Source of the DNA: VRUE01 sp036403515
GTDB lineage: Bacteria; Actinomycetota; Thermoleophilia; Solirubrobacterales; 70-9
DNA length: 11,181 nt
Direction: 5' to 3'
Assembly: GCA_036403515.1 (NCBI GenBank)
Contig: DASWQV010000079.1
Span: 1 to 11,181, forward strand
Shown: positions 1 through 6,374 of the stretch, piece after piece
How the letters are laid out: each line of letters begins with the position of its first letter
How positions within the stretch are numbered: the first letter of the stretch is position 1
Notes under the pieces: generated by a model
Databases searched by the model: none
What the model was told of the DNA's origin: nothing
What the model saw: only the letters and a program-made list of their open reading frames with translations
Made by a program: the position numbers and the translations under genes

Positions 1-510
1 GTCATCGGCGAGCCCGGCGGACGCGACGATCGTCCGCGCCGCGGCGGCGTCGAAGGGCTTGGTCGGATCGATGTGGACCTTGGTGAGGTCGTCGGGGTTG
101 GCGGCGGCGACCGCCTCGATGTCCATGCCGCCCTTGGCGGAGACCATCGCCAGCAACTTCTTCTCGCCGCGGTCGAGGATCACCGAGGCGTAGTACTCGG
201 AGGCGATGTCGGAGCCGCCCTCGATCCAGACCTGGCCGACCCGGAAGGGGCCCTCGCCATGCGGCCCGACGATGTCCATGCCGAGGATCGCGTCGGCGTA
301 GGCGCGCGTCTCCTCGGCGTCCTTGGCGATCTTGATCCCGCCCGCCTTGCCGCGCCCGCCGATCAAGACCTGTGCCTTGATCGCGCAGGGGTAGCCGATC
401 CGCTCCGCCGCGGCGACCGCGTCGTCGACCGTGGCGGCGACCTCGCCGCTCGGCACGGCGACGCCGTGCTTGGCGAAAAGCTGCTTGCCCTGATACTCGA
501 GGAGGTCCAT
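1..510 (-). CDS. sucC: Succinyl-CoA synthetase (ADP-forming) beta subunit, N-terminal part
   Basis: This is the beta subunit of succinyl-CoA synthetase, the TCA-cycle enzyme that interconverts succinyl-CoA and succinate with ATP or GTP synthesis. The ATG at 510-508 opens 170 uninterrupted codons to the left edge. The protein begins MDLLEYQGKQLFAKHGVAVP, the characteristic SucC start. It continues with the ATP-grasp nucleotide-binding segment (KAQVLIGGRGKAGGIK, residues 45-60), then VWIEGG (94-99), EYYASVILDR (105-114) and GGMDIEAVA (127-135). The family is usually about 380-395 residues, so more than half, including the C-terminal CoA-ligase domain, lies outside the window. sucD would be expected just beyond it. 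No strong Shine-Dalgarno precedes the ATG. A TAGGCT hexamer about 30 bases upstream could be a -10 box. The gene is divergent from the HAD gene across a 112-base spacer. Confidence 0.95.
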   Translation of the reverse strand, partial: MDLLEYQGKQLFAKHGVAVPSGEVAATVDDAVAAAERIGYPCAIKAQVLIGGRGKAGGIKIAKDAEETRAYADAILGMDIVGPHGEGPFRVGQVWIEGGSDIASEYYASVILDRGEKKLLAMVSAKGGMDIEAVAAANPDDLTKVHIDPTKPFDAAAARTIVASAGLADD

Positions 511-586
511 GGTGGGGTGCGCCCCTGCGGCGCGGGCGGCAGCCTATCCGACCTTTGAATCGGAGCGACTTCCAGTGCCGCTAAGC

Positions 587-600
587 CGCCCTTCCGGGCG
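587..600. repeat. Small GC hairpin in the sucC/HAD divergent spacer
   Basis: CGCCC at 587-591 pairs with GGGCG at 596-600 across a TTCC loop. It lies between divergent starts, just upstream of the HAD -10 candidate. It has no T-run, so it is not an intrinsic terminator. It could be an operator half-site pair or chance in GC-rich DNA. The rest of the spacer 511-622 shows nothing else clear. Confidence 0.25.
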
Positions 601-605
601 ATTGG

Positions 606-611
606 CATAAT
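606..611 (+). promoter_or_regulatory. Candidate -10 box for the HAD gene, near-leaderless
   Basis: CATAAT at 606-611 is a good match to the TATAAT -10 consensus. The start codon follows after 11 bases, so transcription starting about 7 bases past the box would leave a leader of only a few bases. No Shine-Dalgarno lies before the ATG at 623, which is consistent with leaderless or near-leaderless initiation. No convincing -35 hexamer is visible. Confidence 0.4.
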
Positions 612-622
612 GCGCCGCCGCT

Positions 623-1306
623 ATGCCTCTGCCAAGCCTCAAATCGATCAAATGGGTCACCACCGACTGTTACGGCACCCTGATCGACTGGGAGAAAGGC
701 ATCATCGACGCCTGTAAGAAAGAGGCGGAGAAAGACGGCTTCAGCTTCGAAGAGGAGCCCTTCCTCGCCCGCTTCATGGAGGTCCAGGCCGAAATCATGG
801 CCGGCTCCTATGAGCTCTACGCCGAGGTGCTGCGCCGCACGATCGTCAAGGTCGCCGGTGAGCTGGGCTGGGAGATCGAGCCCTCGCGGGCCCAGTTCCT
901 GCCCAACAGCGTCGCCTACTGGCTGCCCTTCCGCGAGTCCAACGCGGCGATGGACCGGCTCGGCAAACGCTACGAGATCGGCATCGTCTCCAACATCGAC
1001 GACAAACTGCTCGGCATCTCACGGCGCCACCTGCGCACCGAACTCGACCTCGTCGTCACCGCCCAGCAGGTGCGCAGCTACAAGCCCGATCCGGTCCACT
1101 TCAAAGAGGCGGCACGGCGAATCGGCGGCAAGAAAGGCTGGCTGCACATCGGCTGCAACTACACCAACGATGTGGCGCCACTGCTGAAAATGAACGTGCC
1201 GGTGATCTGGGTCAACCGCCACGGGGAGAAACTCGAAGGCCGCAAGGCGCCTGGCGCCACCGTTAAAACGTTCCGCGACGCCGCCAAAAAGCTCGGCGCG
1301 TCCTGA
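623..1306 (+). CDS. HAD-superfamily hydrolase, 2-haloacid dehalogenase type
   Basis: A cytosolic HAD-superfamily hydrolase of 227 residues, the usual length for single-domain members with an alpha-helical C1 cap. Motif I is TTDCYGTLIDW with D15 as the predicted nucleophile. The Tyr two residues later (DxYGTL) is typical of the L-2-haloacid dehalogenase-like branch; most phosphatases have DxDGT. Motif II is IGIVSN with S123/N124. Motif III is K154 in YKPDP. Motif IV is HIGCNYTNDVAPL with D183, followed by NVPVIWVNR. All four catalytic motifs are present, so it should be active. The substrate cannot be read from sequence, since many relatives act as phosphatases. It is the first of two co-directional genes, with the sulfatase 76 bases downstream. 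The ATG at 623 is chosen because motif I then falls at the usual distance from the N-terminus. Confidence 0.88.
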   Translation: MPLPSLKSIKWVTTDCYGTLIDWEKGIIDACKKEAEKDGFSFEEEPFLARFMEVQAEIMAGSYELYAEVLRRTIVKVAGELGWEIEPSRAQFLPNSVAYWLPFRESNAAMDRLGKRYEIGIVSNIDDKLLGISRRHLRTELDLVVTAQQVRSYKPDPVHFKEAARRIGGKKGWLHIGCNYTNDVAPLLKMNVPVIWVNRHGEKLEGRKAPGATVKTFRDAAKKLGAS

Positions 1307-1330
1307 GCGTTCTCTAGCGTTTCGCAACTT

Positions 1331-1372
1331 CGGCGCAGGTGGTTGTTTCGACGTTAGTCGGCCGCTGCGCCG
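1331..1372. repeat. 8-base inverted repeat before the sulfatase gene
   Basis: CGGCGCAG (1331-1338) and CTGCGCCG (1365-1372) are perfect inverted copies separated by 26 bases. They fill most of the 76-base spacer between the HAD and sulfatase genes, ending 10 bases before the sulfatase ATG. There is no T-run after the right arm. It could be an operator or a weak RNA hairpin over the start, and chance is possible at this GC content. Confidence 0.3.
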
Positions 1373-1382
1373 TCACTCAACC

Positions 1383-3215
1383 ATGTATCGACTCGAACAA
1401 AGCAAGGCGCTTCGCGCCATGAGTCTGTGCTTGGGCGTGGGCCTCCTCGCGGCCCTCTGCCTGCTCGCGGCCGGCGAGCGCTCGGGAGGCGCCGCGGCAG
1501 CGACGATCGAACGGCCCAGCTTCCTGGTCATCCAGACAGATGACCAGACGCTCGATCAGCTCTACGCCAGCTTCGGCCAGCCGAAGCTCCAGGCGATGCC
1601 CAACACGCTCAACATGATCGCCAAGCGAGGCGAGACCTTCAATCGCTACTACGTCTCCTACCCGCTCTGCTGCCCCTCCCGCGTCAGCCTGCTGACCGGC
1701 CGCTACGCCCACAACAATGGGGTCAAAGGCAACGTCCAGCCCAACGGCGGCTATTTCGGCTTCTCCTTCCGCGGCGCATACACCCACAACCTCGCCACCT
1801 GGCTTTCTGGCGCTGGCTACCGCACGATCCACGTCGGCAAGTTCCTCAACGGCTACGGCGACGAACCGTACGACAACGGCGCCACCGTGCCGCCGGGTTG
1901 GAGCGCCTGGCACACGGTCCTCAAAGCGGACACCAACCACTACTACTACGGCTACACGCTCAACAACAACGGCGTGATCGAGGGGCCTTACGGCGACTCC
2001 GGCACCTGGGAACCGCGCGAGTACGGCGTTCGCGACGACATCGGTTGCCCCTACGCCCCGCTCAACGGCCTGCCCTGCTACTACGAGACCGACCAGCTGA
2101 CCAACTACGCGATCGGCGAGCTGCAGGGGACGCCGCCCGAACAGCCCTTCTACTTGCAGGTGGACTACACGGCCCCCCACGGCGACTTCCGCCACCCGGC
2201 CGGTCCCGAGCCGGCCCCACGCCACTACGACTGGTTCAAGGGCGCGCCGCTGCCCCACAAGCGTGACCAGGGCTTCGCCGAGGGCAACGTCAGCGACAAG
2301 CCCAGCTTCATCCGCGACGCGCCCTACCTGTCGCTCGCCGACATCCATACCTACCGCGTCTATTACGACAAGGCGCTGGAGTCGCTGCGCTCGATCGACG
2401 ACGGGGTCAAATTGCTGCTCGACACGCTGGGGTCCCAGCATCGCCTGCGCAATACCTACGTCATCTTCACCTCCGACAACGGCTTCTTCTATGGCGAGCA
2501 CCGGCTGATCGGCGGCAAGTTCCTGGCCTACGAGCCCTCCACCCACCTGCCGTTCCTGATCCGCGGGCCGCACATCCGCGCCGGCACTGAATCCGACGAG
2601 CTGGCGGCCAACATAGACGTCGCCCCGACGGTCCTCGAACTGGCCGGCGTCGAACCCGACAAGAGCGTCGACGGCCGCTCGCTGACGCCGTTCCTCCACG
2701 ATCCAGACCTGACCACGCTGCGCCCGATCCTCTTCGAGTCCTTCGTCGAGAGCAATGACGTGACCGACAACGGAGCGATTGCCAAACCTGGAGACCAGAG
2801 CGGCACCACGGCGACGTCCCGGCCGAGCAATGTGCCAGCCCTGCATCGCTTGGGCGCGGCCGCATCCGGCGCCAAGGAGCCGGGCGCCAGCGCCTCGATC
2901 CTGGCGCCGCCGAAGGACTACGAGGGAATCCGCCTCGGCCCCTACAAGTACATCGCCTGGCCGGACGGGGAGAAGGAGCTGTACGACATCGAAAAAGACC
3001 CCTACGAGCTCAACAACATCGTCCGGGTCCCCAACTACTTCCCGATCCGCAACTACCTGCACCGCGAACTGCGTGAACTGGAGGATTGCGTCGGCCGCAG
3101 CTGCCGCGAAGAAGCCTCGGAAATCCCGCTGACCCGCCGCGAACGGCAGCACGAGGTGCTCAAGAAGCTACGCGAACGGCGCGAAAAAAAGAAGGAAAAA
3201 CAGCATCGGAGGTAG
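1383..3215 (+). CDS. Secreted formylglycine-dependent sulfatase (arylsulfatase / GlcNAc-6-sulfatase-like)
   Basis: A type I sulfatase of 610 residues that hydrolyses sulfate esters, with a sequence style close to N-acetylglucosamine-6-sulfatases and related arylsulfatases. Residues 13-40 form a hydrophobic Sec-type signal ending in an Ala-rich cleavage region, so the enzyme is probably exported. No lipobox is evident. Metal ligands D53/D54 are in QTDDQ. The CxPSR signature is C96-C97-P-S-R100, with C96 the residue expected to become formylglycine, followed by LLTGRYAHN. Further active-site elements are HVGK (K153), APHGD (H266), TSDNG (D365/N366), GEH (H373) and GGKF (K379). Residues about 458-511 are a low-complexity linker before a C-terminal part with YKYI and ELYDIEKDPYELNN. 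The tail is very basic. An ATG at 1419 (residue 13) is an alternative start that also leaves a signal peptide. The true substrate is unknown. Confidence 0.92.
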   Translation: MYRLEQSKALRAMSLCLGVGLLAALCLLAAGERSGGAAAATIERPSFLVIQTDDQTLDQLYASFGQPKLQAMPNTLNMIAKRGETFNRYYVSYPLCCPSRVSLLTGRYAHNNGVKGNVQPNGGYFGFSFRGAYTHNLATWLSGAGYRTIHVGKFLNGYGDEPYDNGATVPPGWSAWHTVLKADTNHYYYGYTLNNNGVIEGPYGDSGTWEPREYGVRDDIGCPYAPLNGLPCYYETDQLTNYAIGELQGTPPEQPFYLQVDYTAPHGDFRHPAGPEPAPRHYDWFKGAPLPHKRDQGFAEGNVSDKPSFIRDAPYLSLADIHTYRVYYDKALESLRSIDDGVKLLLDTLGSQHRLRNTYVIFTSDNGFFYGEHRLIGGKFLAYEPSTHLPFLIRGPHIRAGTESDELAANIDVAPTVLELAGVEPDKSVDGRSLTPFLHDPDLTTLRPILFESFVESNDVTDNGAIAKPGDQSGTTATSRPSNVPALHRLGAAASGAKEPGASASILAPPKDYEGIRLGPYKYIAWPDGEKELYDIEKDPYELNNIVRVPNYFPIRNYLHRELRELEDCVGRSCREEASEIPLTRRERQHEVLKKLRERREKKKEKQHRR

Positions 3216-3220
3216 GGGGC

Positions 3221-3247
3221 CGGGGGTCACTCCCCGCTCAACTTTTT
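3221..3247 (+). terminator. Intrinsic terminator of the sulfatase transcript
   Basis: CGGGG (3221-3225) pairs with CCCCG (3232-3236) around a 6-base loop. A five-T run at 3243-3247 follows seven bases later. It sits just past the sulfatase stop codon. The stem is short and the gap to the T-run is long, so it may be a moderate terminator. Confidence 0.45.
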
Positions 3248-3285
3248 CGGTGGGTCGTTGAAGGCCTTCCGAGATTGGATCGCCG

Positions 3286-3313
3286 AAAAAGTACAAGCCG
3301 CGGGGAGCGCCCC
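3286..3313 (-). terminator. Intrinsic terminator of the carboxylase transcript
   Basis: On the minus strand an oligo-G/oligo-C stem around 3301-3313, with a loop of about five bases, is followed about a dozen bases later by the T-run complementary to AAAAA at 3286-3290. It is the mirror of the plus-strand terminator in the other arm, placed 30-60 bases past the carboxylase stop. Confidence 0.4.
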
Positions 3314-3342
3314 CAGGACCCCTACTCTCTAGAGCAGCTTGC

Positions 3343-5103
3343 TTACTCGATGACAGCTAGGGTGTCGCCGCTGGAGACTGCGGCGCCCTCGGCGACGCTC
3401 AGGGAGGTGACCTTGCCGGCGCGGTGGGCGACTATCTCGTTCTCCATCTTCATTGCCTCGATCACGCAGATCAGGTCGCCCTCGGCGACCTCGGCGCCCT
3501 CCTCGACCGCGACTTTCAGCACCGTCCCCTGCAGCGGTGAGGGCAGCGAGGCGCTCGATGCGCCGCCGCCGGCGCCCGCCTTGCGCTCGCGTTTGGGTGG
3601 CCGCTTGCCACCCGCAGCGGGCGCAGCGCCGGCGCCGATCGCCTCACCGATGACCTTGACGTCGAAGAGCTTGCCGGAGACCTCGACCTTGTAGTCGCGG
3701 GCGACGACCTCGGCGCCCTCCTCGACCTCAGCTGGAACCGCTGCATCCGCCGGCGCCGTCGTCTTCAACCACTCGCGGTCTTCCATCAGGTCGCGACAGG
3801 TCTCCCCGCCAATCCATTGCTCGGTGGCGAGCAGTGCCTTGTGGAAGGGGATCAGCGTGGTCAGCCCGCCGATCTCATACTCGTCCAGCGCTCGCAGCAT
3901 GCGTCGGGTGGCGTGCTCACGGTCGACGTCCCAAACGATCAGCTTGGCGACCATCGGGTCGTACATCGGCGTCACTTCGGAGCCCGCTTCGACTCCCGAA
4001 TCGACCCGGACGCCAGGGCCAGCTGGCTCGCGGTAGCTCGTGATCCCGCCGGGAGCGGGAGCGAAGTTCTTGTGCGCGGCCTCGGCGTTGATCCGGCACT
4101 CGATCGCGTGGCCACTGAGCCGCACGTCGGGCTGAGCGATCGAAAGCGGCTCGCCGGCTGCGACCAAAACCTGCTCGCGAACGATGTCGATGCCGCTGAC
4201 CATCTCGGTCACGCAGTGCTCGACTTGGACGCGGGTGTTCATCTCGAGGAAGAAGTACTCCTCGCCGACCTGCATGCCCTCGACCGTGCCGGCGCCCCGG
4301 TAGCCGACCGCGGCGGCTGCGTCGGTGGCGATCTTGCCGATCCGCTCACGCATCTCGGCATCGACGCGCGGCCCGGGCGCCTCCTCGATCACCTTCTGGT
4401 GGCGGCGCTGCACCGAGCAATCACGCTCGCCGAGGTGGATCACGTTGCCCTGGCCGTCAGCTAGAACCTGGACCTCGACGTGGCGCGGATCCTCCAGATA
4501 ACGCTCGATGTAGACACGAGCGTCGGAGAAGAACTTCTCACCTTCGCGCGCCGAGCCCTCGAAGGCCTCCTCGAGGTCGTCAGGCGTCATCGCCACTCGA
4601 AACCCCTTGCCGCCGCCACCGCCCGCGGCCTTGCAGGCGACCGGGTAACCGGCTTCGTCGGCCTGCTTGCGGGCAGCCTCGATGTCCGGCGCGGTTTCGG
4701 TGGCGCCGGGCACGATCGGCACCCCGGCTTCGGCCATGATCTCGCGCGCACGCGTCTTCGAGCCCATCGCGTCGATCGCCTCGGGCGGCGGCCCGATGAA
4801 GACGATCTCCGCCTCGGCGCAGGCGCGGGCGAAGTCAGCGTTCTCGGCGAGGAAGCCGTAGCCGGGATGGATCGCCTCGGCCCCCGCCTCCTTGGCGGTC
4901 GCGATGATCTTCTCGATGTTCAGATAGCTCTCGGCGGGGACCGCGGGGCCGATCAGGAAGGCCTCGTCGGCCTCGCGCACATGCGGCGCGTCGCGGTCAA
5001 TCTCCGAATAGACGGCGACCGAGCTGATGCCCATCTCCTTCAGGGTCCGCGCGACCCGGATCGCGATCTCGCCGCGGTTGGCAATGAGAACCTTCTGGAA
5101 CAC
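3343..5103 (-). CDS. Acyl-CoA carboxylase alpha subunit: biotin carboxylase fused to biotin carrier domain
   Basis: This is the biotin-dependent half of an acetyl-/propionyl-CoA-type carboxylase. It carboxylates its own biotin using ATP and bicarbonate; a separate carboxyltransferase subunit then makes malonyl- or methylmalonyl-CoA. At 586 residues it matches actinobacterial AccA-type fusions. Residues 1-445 are biotin carboxylase: VLIANRGEIA (5-14), HPGYGFLAEN (79-88) and the Gly-rich ATP loop KAAGGGGGKG (158-167). They continue with HVEVQ (208-212), K237 in HQKVIEEAP, and the catalytic stretch FLEMNTRVQVEHCVTE (285-300). A flexible Gly/Ala/Lys linker (about 488-520) leads to the carrier domain, with the biotinylated Lys at K552 in EAMKM (549-553). 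The start is GTG at 5103, fixed by the conserved N-terminus. No carboxyltransferase gene lies in the window. Acyl specificity is set by the missing beta subunit and cannot be told here. Confidence 0.93.
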   Translation of the reverse strand: MFQKVLIANRGEIAIRVARTLKEMGISSVAVYSEIDRDAPHVREADEAFLIGPAVPAESYLNIEKIIATAKEAGAEAIHPGYGFLAENADFARACAEAEIVFIGPPPEAIDAMGSKTRAREIMAEAGVPIVPGATETAPDIEAARKQADEAGYPVACKAAGGGGGKGFRVAMTPDDLEEAFEGSAREGEKFFSDARVYIERYLEDPRHVEVQVLADGQGNVIHLGERDCSVQRRHQKVIEEAPGPRVDAEMRERIGKIATDAAAAVGYRGAGTVEGMQVGEEYFFLEMNTRVQVEHCVTEMVSGIDIVREQVLVAAGEPLSIAQPDVRLSGHAIECRINAEAAHKNFAPAPGGITSYREPAGPGVRVDSGVEAGSEVTPMYDPMVAKLIVWDVDREHATRRMLRALDEYEIGGLTTLIPFHKALLATEQWIGGETCRDLMEDREWLKTTAPADAAVPAEVEEGAEVVARDYKVEVSGKLFDVKVIGEAIGAGAAPAAGGKRPPKRERKAGAGGGASSASLPSPLQGTVLKVAVEEGAEVAEGDLICVIEAMKMENEIVAHRAGKVTSLSVAEGAAVSSGDTLAVIE

Positions 5104-5111
5104 GGCGGCGC

Positions 5112-5117
5112 AGTCTA
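5112..5117 (-). promoter_or_regulatory. Candidate -10 box for the carboxylase gene, apparently leaderless
   Basis: On the minus strand TAGACT (5117-5112) fits the TANNNT pattern of actinobacterial -10 boxes. It is followed by eight bases and then the GTG start at 5103. Transcription would start at or next to the start codon. No Shine-Dalgarno is visible between them and no clear -35 is seen. Confidence 0.4.
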
Positions 5118-5163
5118 TTCAGAGAAGGGGCGGGGCGCCGGGGTGCCCGTGGTCCATGGGGCG

Positions 5164-5258
5164 GAGCTGCCTGTGGACGCCTCTGGTCTGACAAATCGCG
5201 CGCTAATTAGCGCGCGATTTTGAGTATCCGCCAGCCCAGAGGCGTCCACAGGCAGCTC
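5164..5258. repeat. Nested palindromic element: 23-base perfect arms around a 28-base perfect palindrome
   Basis: The left arm 5164-5186 and right arm 5236-5258 are perfect 23-base inverted copies, starting GAGCTGCCTGTGG on the plus strand. Between them 5193-5220 is a perfect 28-base palindrome with outer AAATCGCGCG and core CTAATTAG. It is offset, with 6 bases on the left and 15 on the right. The element sits between divergent starts (carboxylase at 5103, PHP at 5420), where a terminator would not be expected. It could be a miniature inverted-repeat element, a large operator, or the terminator of an unseen small transcript. No open reading frame of note lies inside it. Confidence 0.85.
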
Positions 5259-5403
5259 GACGGAAGGACATGGCTGCCCGTCCCACCCCCCGTCGCGGAG
5301 GTGGATTGCACCGCGGTCATGGCCAATCCGGCGTAAAAGCTGTTGAACTGCGCCGCCGCCATGGCCACCTGGGAGCTTGGCTGCGGCGCCCGCGTCGGTG
5401 CAA

Positions 5404-5409
5404 TAGCTT
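5404..5409 (+). promoter_or_regulatory. Candidate -10 box for the PHP gene, near-leaderless
   Basis: TAGCTT at 5404-5409 fits TANNNT and is preceded by CAA. Ten bases separate it from the GTG at 5420, with no Shine-Dalgarno between. A TTGGCT at 5378-5383 could be a -35, but the 20-base spacing is long. Confidence 0.3.
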
Positions 5410-5419
5410 CCCCGCTTCC

Positions 5420-6229
5420 GTGCTGATCGAGCTTCAATCGCATTCGACGGTCTCCGACGGGCAGCTTGCGCCCGGCGAAGTCGTCGCGCAGGCTTGGGAA
5501 GCCGGAGTTACGACGCTGGCGCTTACGGATCACGATGCGATTGCGGGTGTAACCGAGGCGGACGAGGCAGCGCAGGGGCTCGGTGTCGAGCTGGTGCCGG
5601 CGATCGAGATGTCCTGCGTCCACGAGTACGCCGAAGACCTCCATATCTGCGGCTACTGGGTCGACCTGGAGAAAATCGCGGCGGCCTGCGAGCGGGCGCA
5701 GAAAGAGCGGATCGACCGGGCCGAGGCGATCATCAAGCGGCTGCAGGGCTGGGGCTTCGAAGTGAAGTTGCAGGACGCGATCAAGGAGGCAGGAGATGCG
5801 CTCTCGATCGGCCGGCCCCACATCGCCCGCGCCGCCGGCGCCACCGGCGACCTCGGTCCCTTCTTCGAGGAGTACCTGGTACCGGGCGCCAAGGCCTTCG
5901 TCCCGAGGGAGTGGCCGACGGCAGAGCAGGCGATAACCCTGATCCGCGAGGCAGGCGGCGCGGCCGTGATTGCCCACCCCTACTGGGACATCAAAGACCC
6001 AACAGAGGTGGAGGACCTGATCCGCTCCCTTGGAGCCGACGGTGTAGAGACCTTCTATCCATCCCACACCAAGGAGCAGACCGAACATCTGCTGAAACTC
6101 TGCAACGAGCTGAACCTCGTCCCCACAGCTTCATCCGACTACCACGGCCCAACTCACAAGACCTTCGCCAAGTTCGGCGCCTACGACACCTACGGCCTAG
6201 CCGAGCCCCAGGTCCCACCAAGGCCATAG
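5420..6229 (+). CDS. PHP-domain phosphoesterase (RNase AM / TrpH-like)
   Basis: A 269-residue polymerase-and-histidinol-phosphatase (PHP) family metal-dependent phosphoesterase. It is close in style to the TrpH/RNase AM branch, which acts on 3',5'-bisphosphorylated nucleosides or the 5' ends of short RNAs. Conserved elements from the GTG start are ELQSHSTVSDG (4-14), LALTDHDAIAGV (33-44), AIEMSC (61-66) and H75. They continue with GRPHIA (131-136), VIAHPYW (183-189) and the C-terminal SSDYHG (238-243; D240, H242). A helical insertion with many Glu/Arg lies at about 83-130, as in TrpH relatives. The first His of the usual HxH pair is Gln (Q6), while H8 is kept. The GTG at 5420 is chosen because it places the first motif at the N-terminus. 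The upstream ATG at 5270 would add an unrelated basic extension. The exact substrate is not decided by sequence. Confidence 0.85.
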   Translation: MLIELQSHSTVSDGQLAPGEVVAQAWEAGVTTLALTDHDAIAGVTEADEAAQGLGVELVPAIEMSCVHEYAEDLHICGYWVDLEKIAAACERAQKERIDRAEAIIKRLQGWGFEVKLQDAIKEAGDALSIGRPHIARAAGATGDLGPFFEEYLVPGAKAFVPREWPTAEQAITLIREAGGAAVIAHPYWDIKDPTEVEDLIRSLGADGVETFYPSHTKEQTEHLLKLCNELNLVPTASSDYHGPTHKTFAKFGAYDTYGLAEPQVPPRP

Positions 6230-6237
6230 AGCCTTCT

Positions 6238-6277
6238 GGTGCGCCTTTCCCCCGCATGGCGGGGGATAAAGCGCACC
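6238..6277. repeat. Strong 40-base hairpin just past the PHP gene
   Basis: GGTGCGC (6238-6244) pairs with GCGCACC (6271-6277). Inside, CCCCCGC (6249-6255) pairs with GCGGGGG (6259-6265) around an ATG triloop, with three T's facing A's between the two stems. The stem starts 8 bases after the PHP stop codon. No T-run follows, so it is more likely a transcript 3'-end stabiliser or rho-dependent site than a classical intrinsic terminator. Confidence 0.7.
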
Positions 6278-6286
6278 GGAACCCAC

Positions 6287-6343
6287 AAGCTGCGCGGGTA
6301 GACCGGCGGCGAGCCTTCCAAAAGCTGCGCGGGTAGACCGGCG
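6287..6343. repeat. Two perfect 22-base direct repeats, 35 bases apart
   Basis: 6287-6308 and 6322-6343 are identical, beginning AAGCTGCGCGGG and ending GACCGGCG, with a 13-base spacer. CCGGAAC also occurs before the first copy (6276-6282) and after the second (6357-6363). Only two units exist, so this is not a CRISPR array. It may be a short tandem duplication or paired protein-binding sites. Confidence 0.8.
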
Positions 6344-6374
6344 CCCGCGGTTACCGCCGGAACAAACATGGAAA

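Larger units (their letters stand above)
3212..3325. repeat. Long imperfect inverted repeat at a convergent gene junction
   Basis: The left arm (3212-3250) and right arm (3283-3325) are imperfect inverted copies around a 32-base centre. The inner ends are perfect: ACTTTTTCGG at 3241-3250 matches CCGAAAAAGT at 3283-3292. The outer ends share GTAGGGG, an oligo-G run and CTCCCCGC, with small gaps. The centre holds the short palindrome AAGGCCTT. The element starts on the sulfatase stop codon and ends 18 bases before the carboxylase stop, so it fills the convergent junction. Its likely role is bidirectional termination, but arm size and symmetry also allow a REP-like genomic repeat. Confidence 0.75.
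5104..5419. other. 316-base divergent spacer without a convincing gene
   Basis: This spacer separates the carboxylase and PHP genes. It holds the carboxylase -10 candidate at its left end, the nested palindrome at 5164-5258 and the PHP -10 candidate at its right end. The PHP frame is open back to an ATG at 5270 that has GGAAGG just upstream. The extra 50 residues would be Arg/Gly-rich and unlike the family. A 21-residue frame from an ATG at 5361 would end in a stop at 5424-5426, overlapping the PHP GTG, but nothing beyond position supports it. Confidence 0.6.

Noticed and set aside
73..558. A 161-codon plus-strand frame opposite sucC
   Set aside because: The minus strand encodes an unmistakable SucC N-terminus; the plus-strand product is a shadow.
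1377..3152. A 591-codon open frame antisense to the sulfatase
   Set aside because: It mirrors the sulfatase, whose catalytic motifs are all intact. The antisense product is Val/Gly/Ala/Arg-rich with no recognisable domain, as expected from high GC at third positions.
5193..5220. Inner palindrome as a plain intrinsic terminator
   Set aside because: It has a GC stem and four T's (5218-5221), but neither flanking gene is transcribed toward it, so no known transcript needs to end here.
3817..5223. Two long plus-strand frames (215 and 247 codons) opposite the carboxylase
   Set aside because: They overlap the conserved biotin carboxylase domain on the other strand and show no domain of their own.
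5270..5419. N-terminal extension of the PHP protein from the ATG at 5270
   Set aside because: GGAAGG lies only two bases before this ATG, too close for good initiation, and the added 50 residues are Arg/Gly-rich and unrelated to the family. The GTG at 5420 puts the first metal motif at the expected place.
5361..5426. A 21-residue upstream frame overlapping the PHP start
   Set aside because: No ribosome binding site, no conservation evidence, and short frames are common by chance. It is noted only because the stop overlaps the next start.
6287..6343. Possible CRISPR array
   Set aside because: Only two 22-base units with a 13-base spacer, no further copies and no cas genes.
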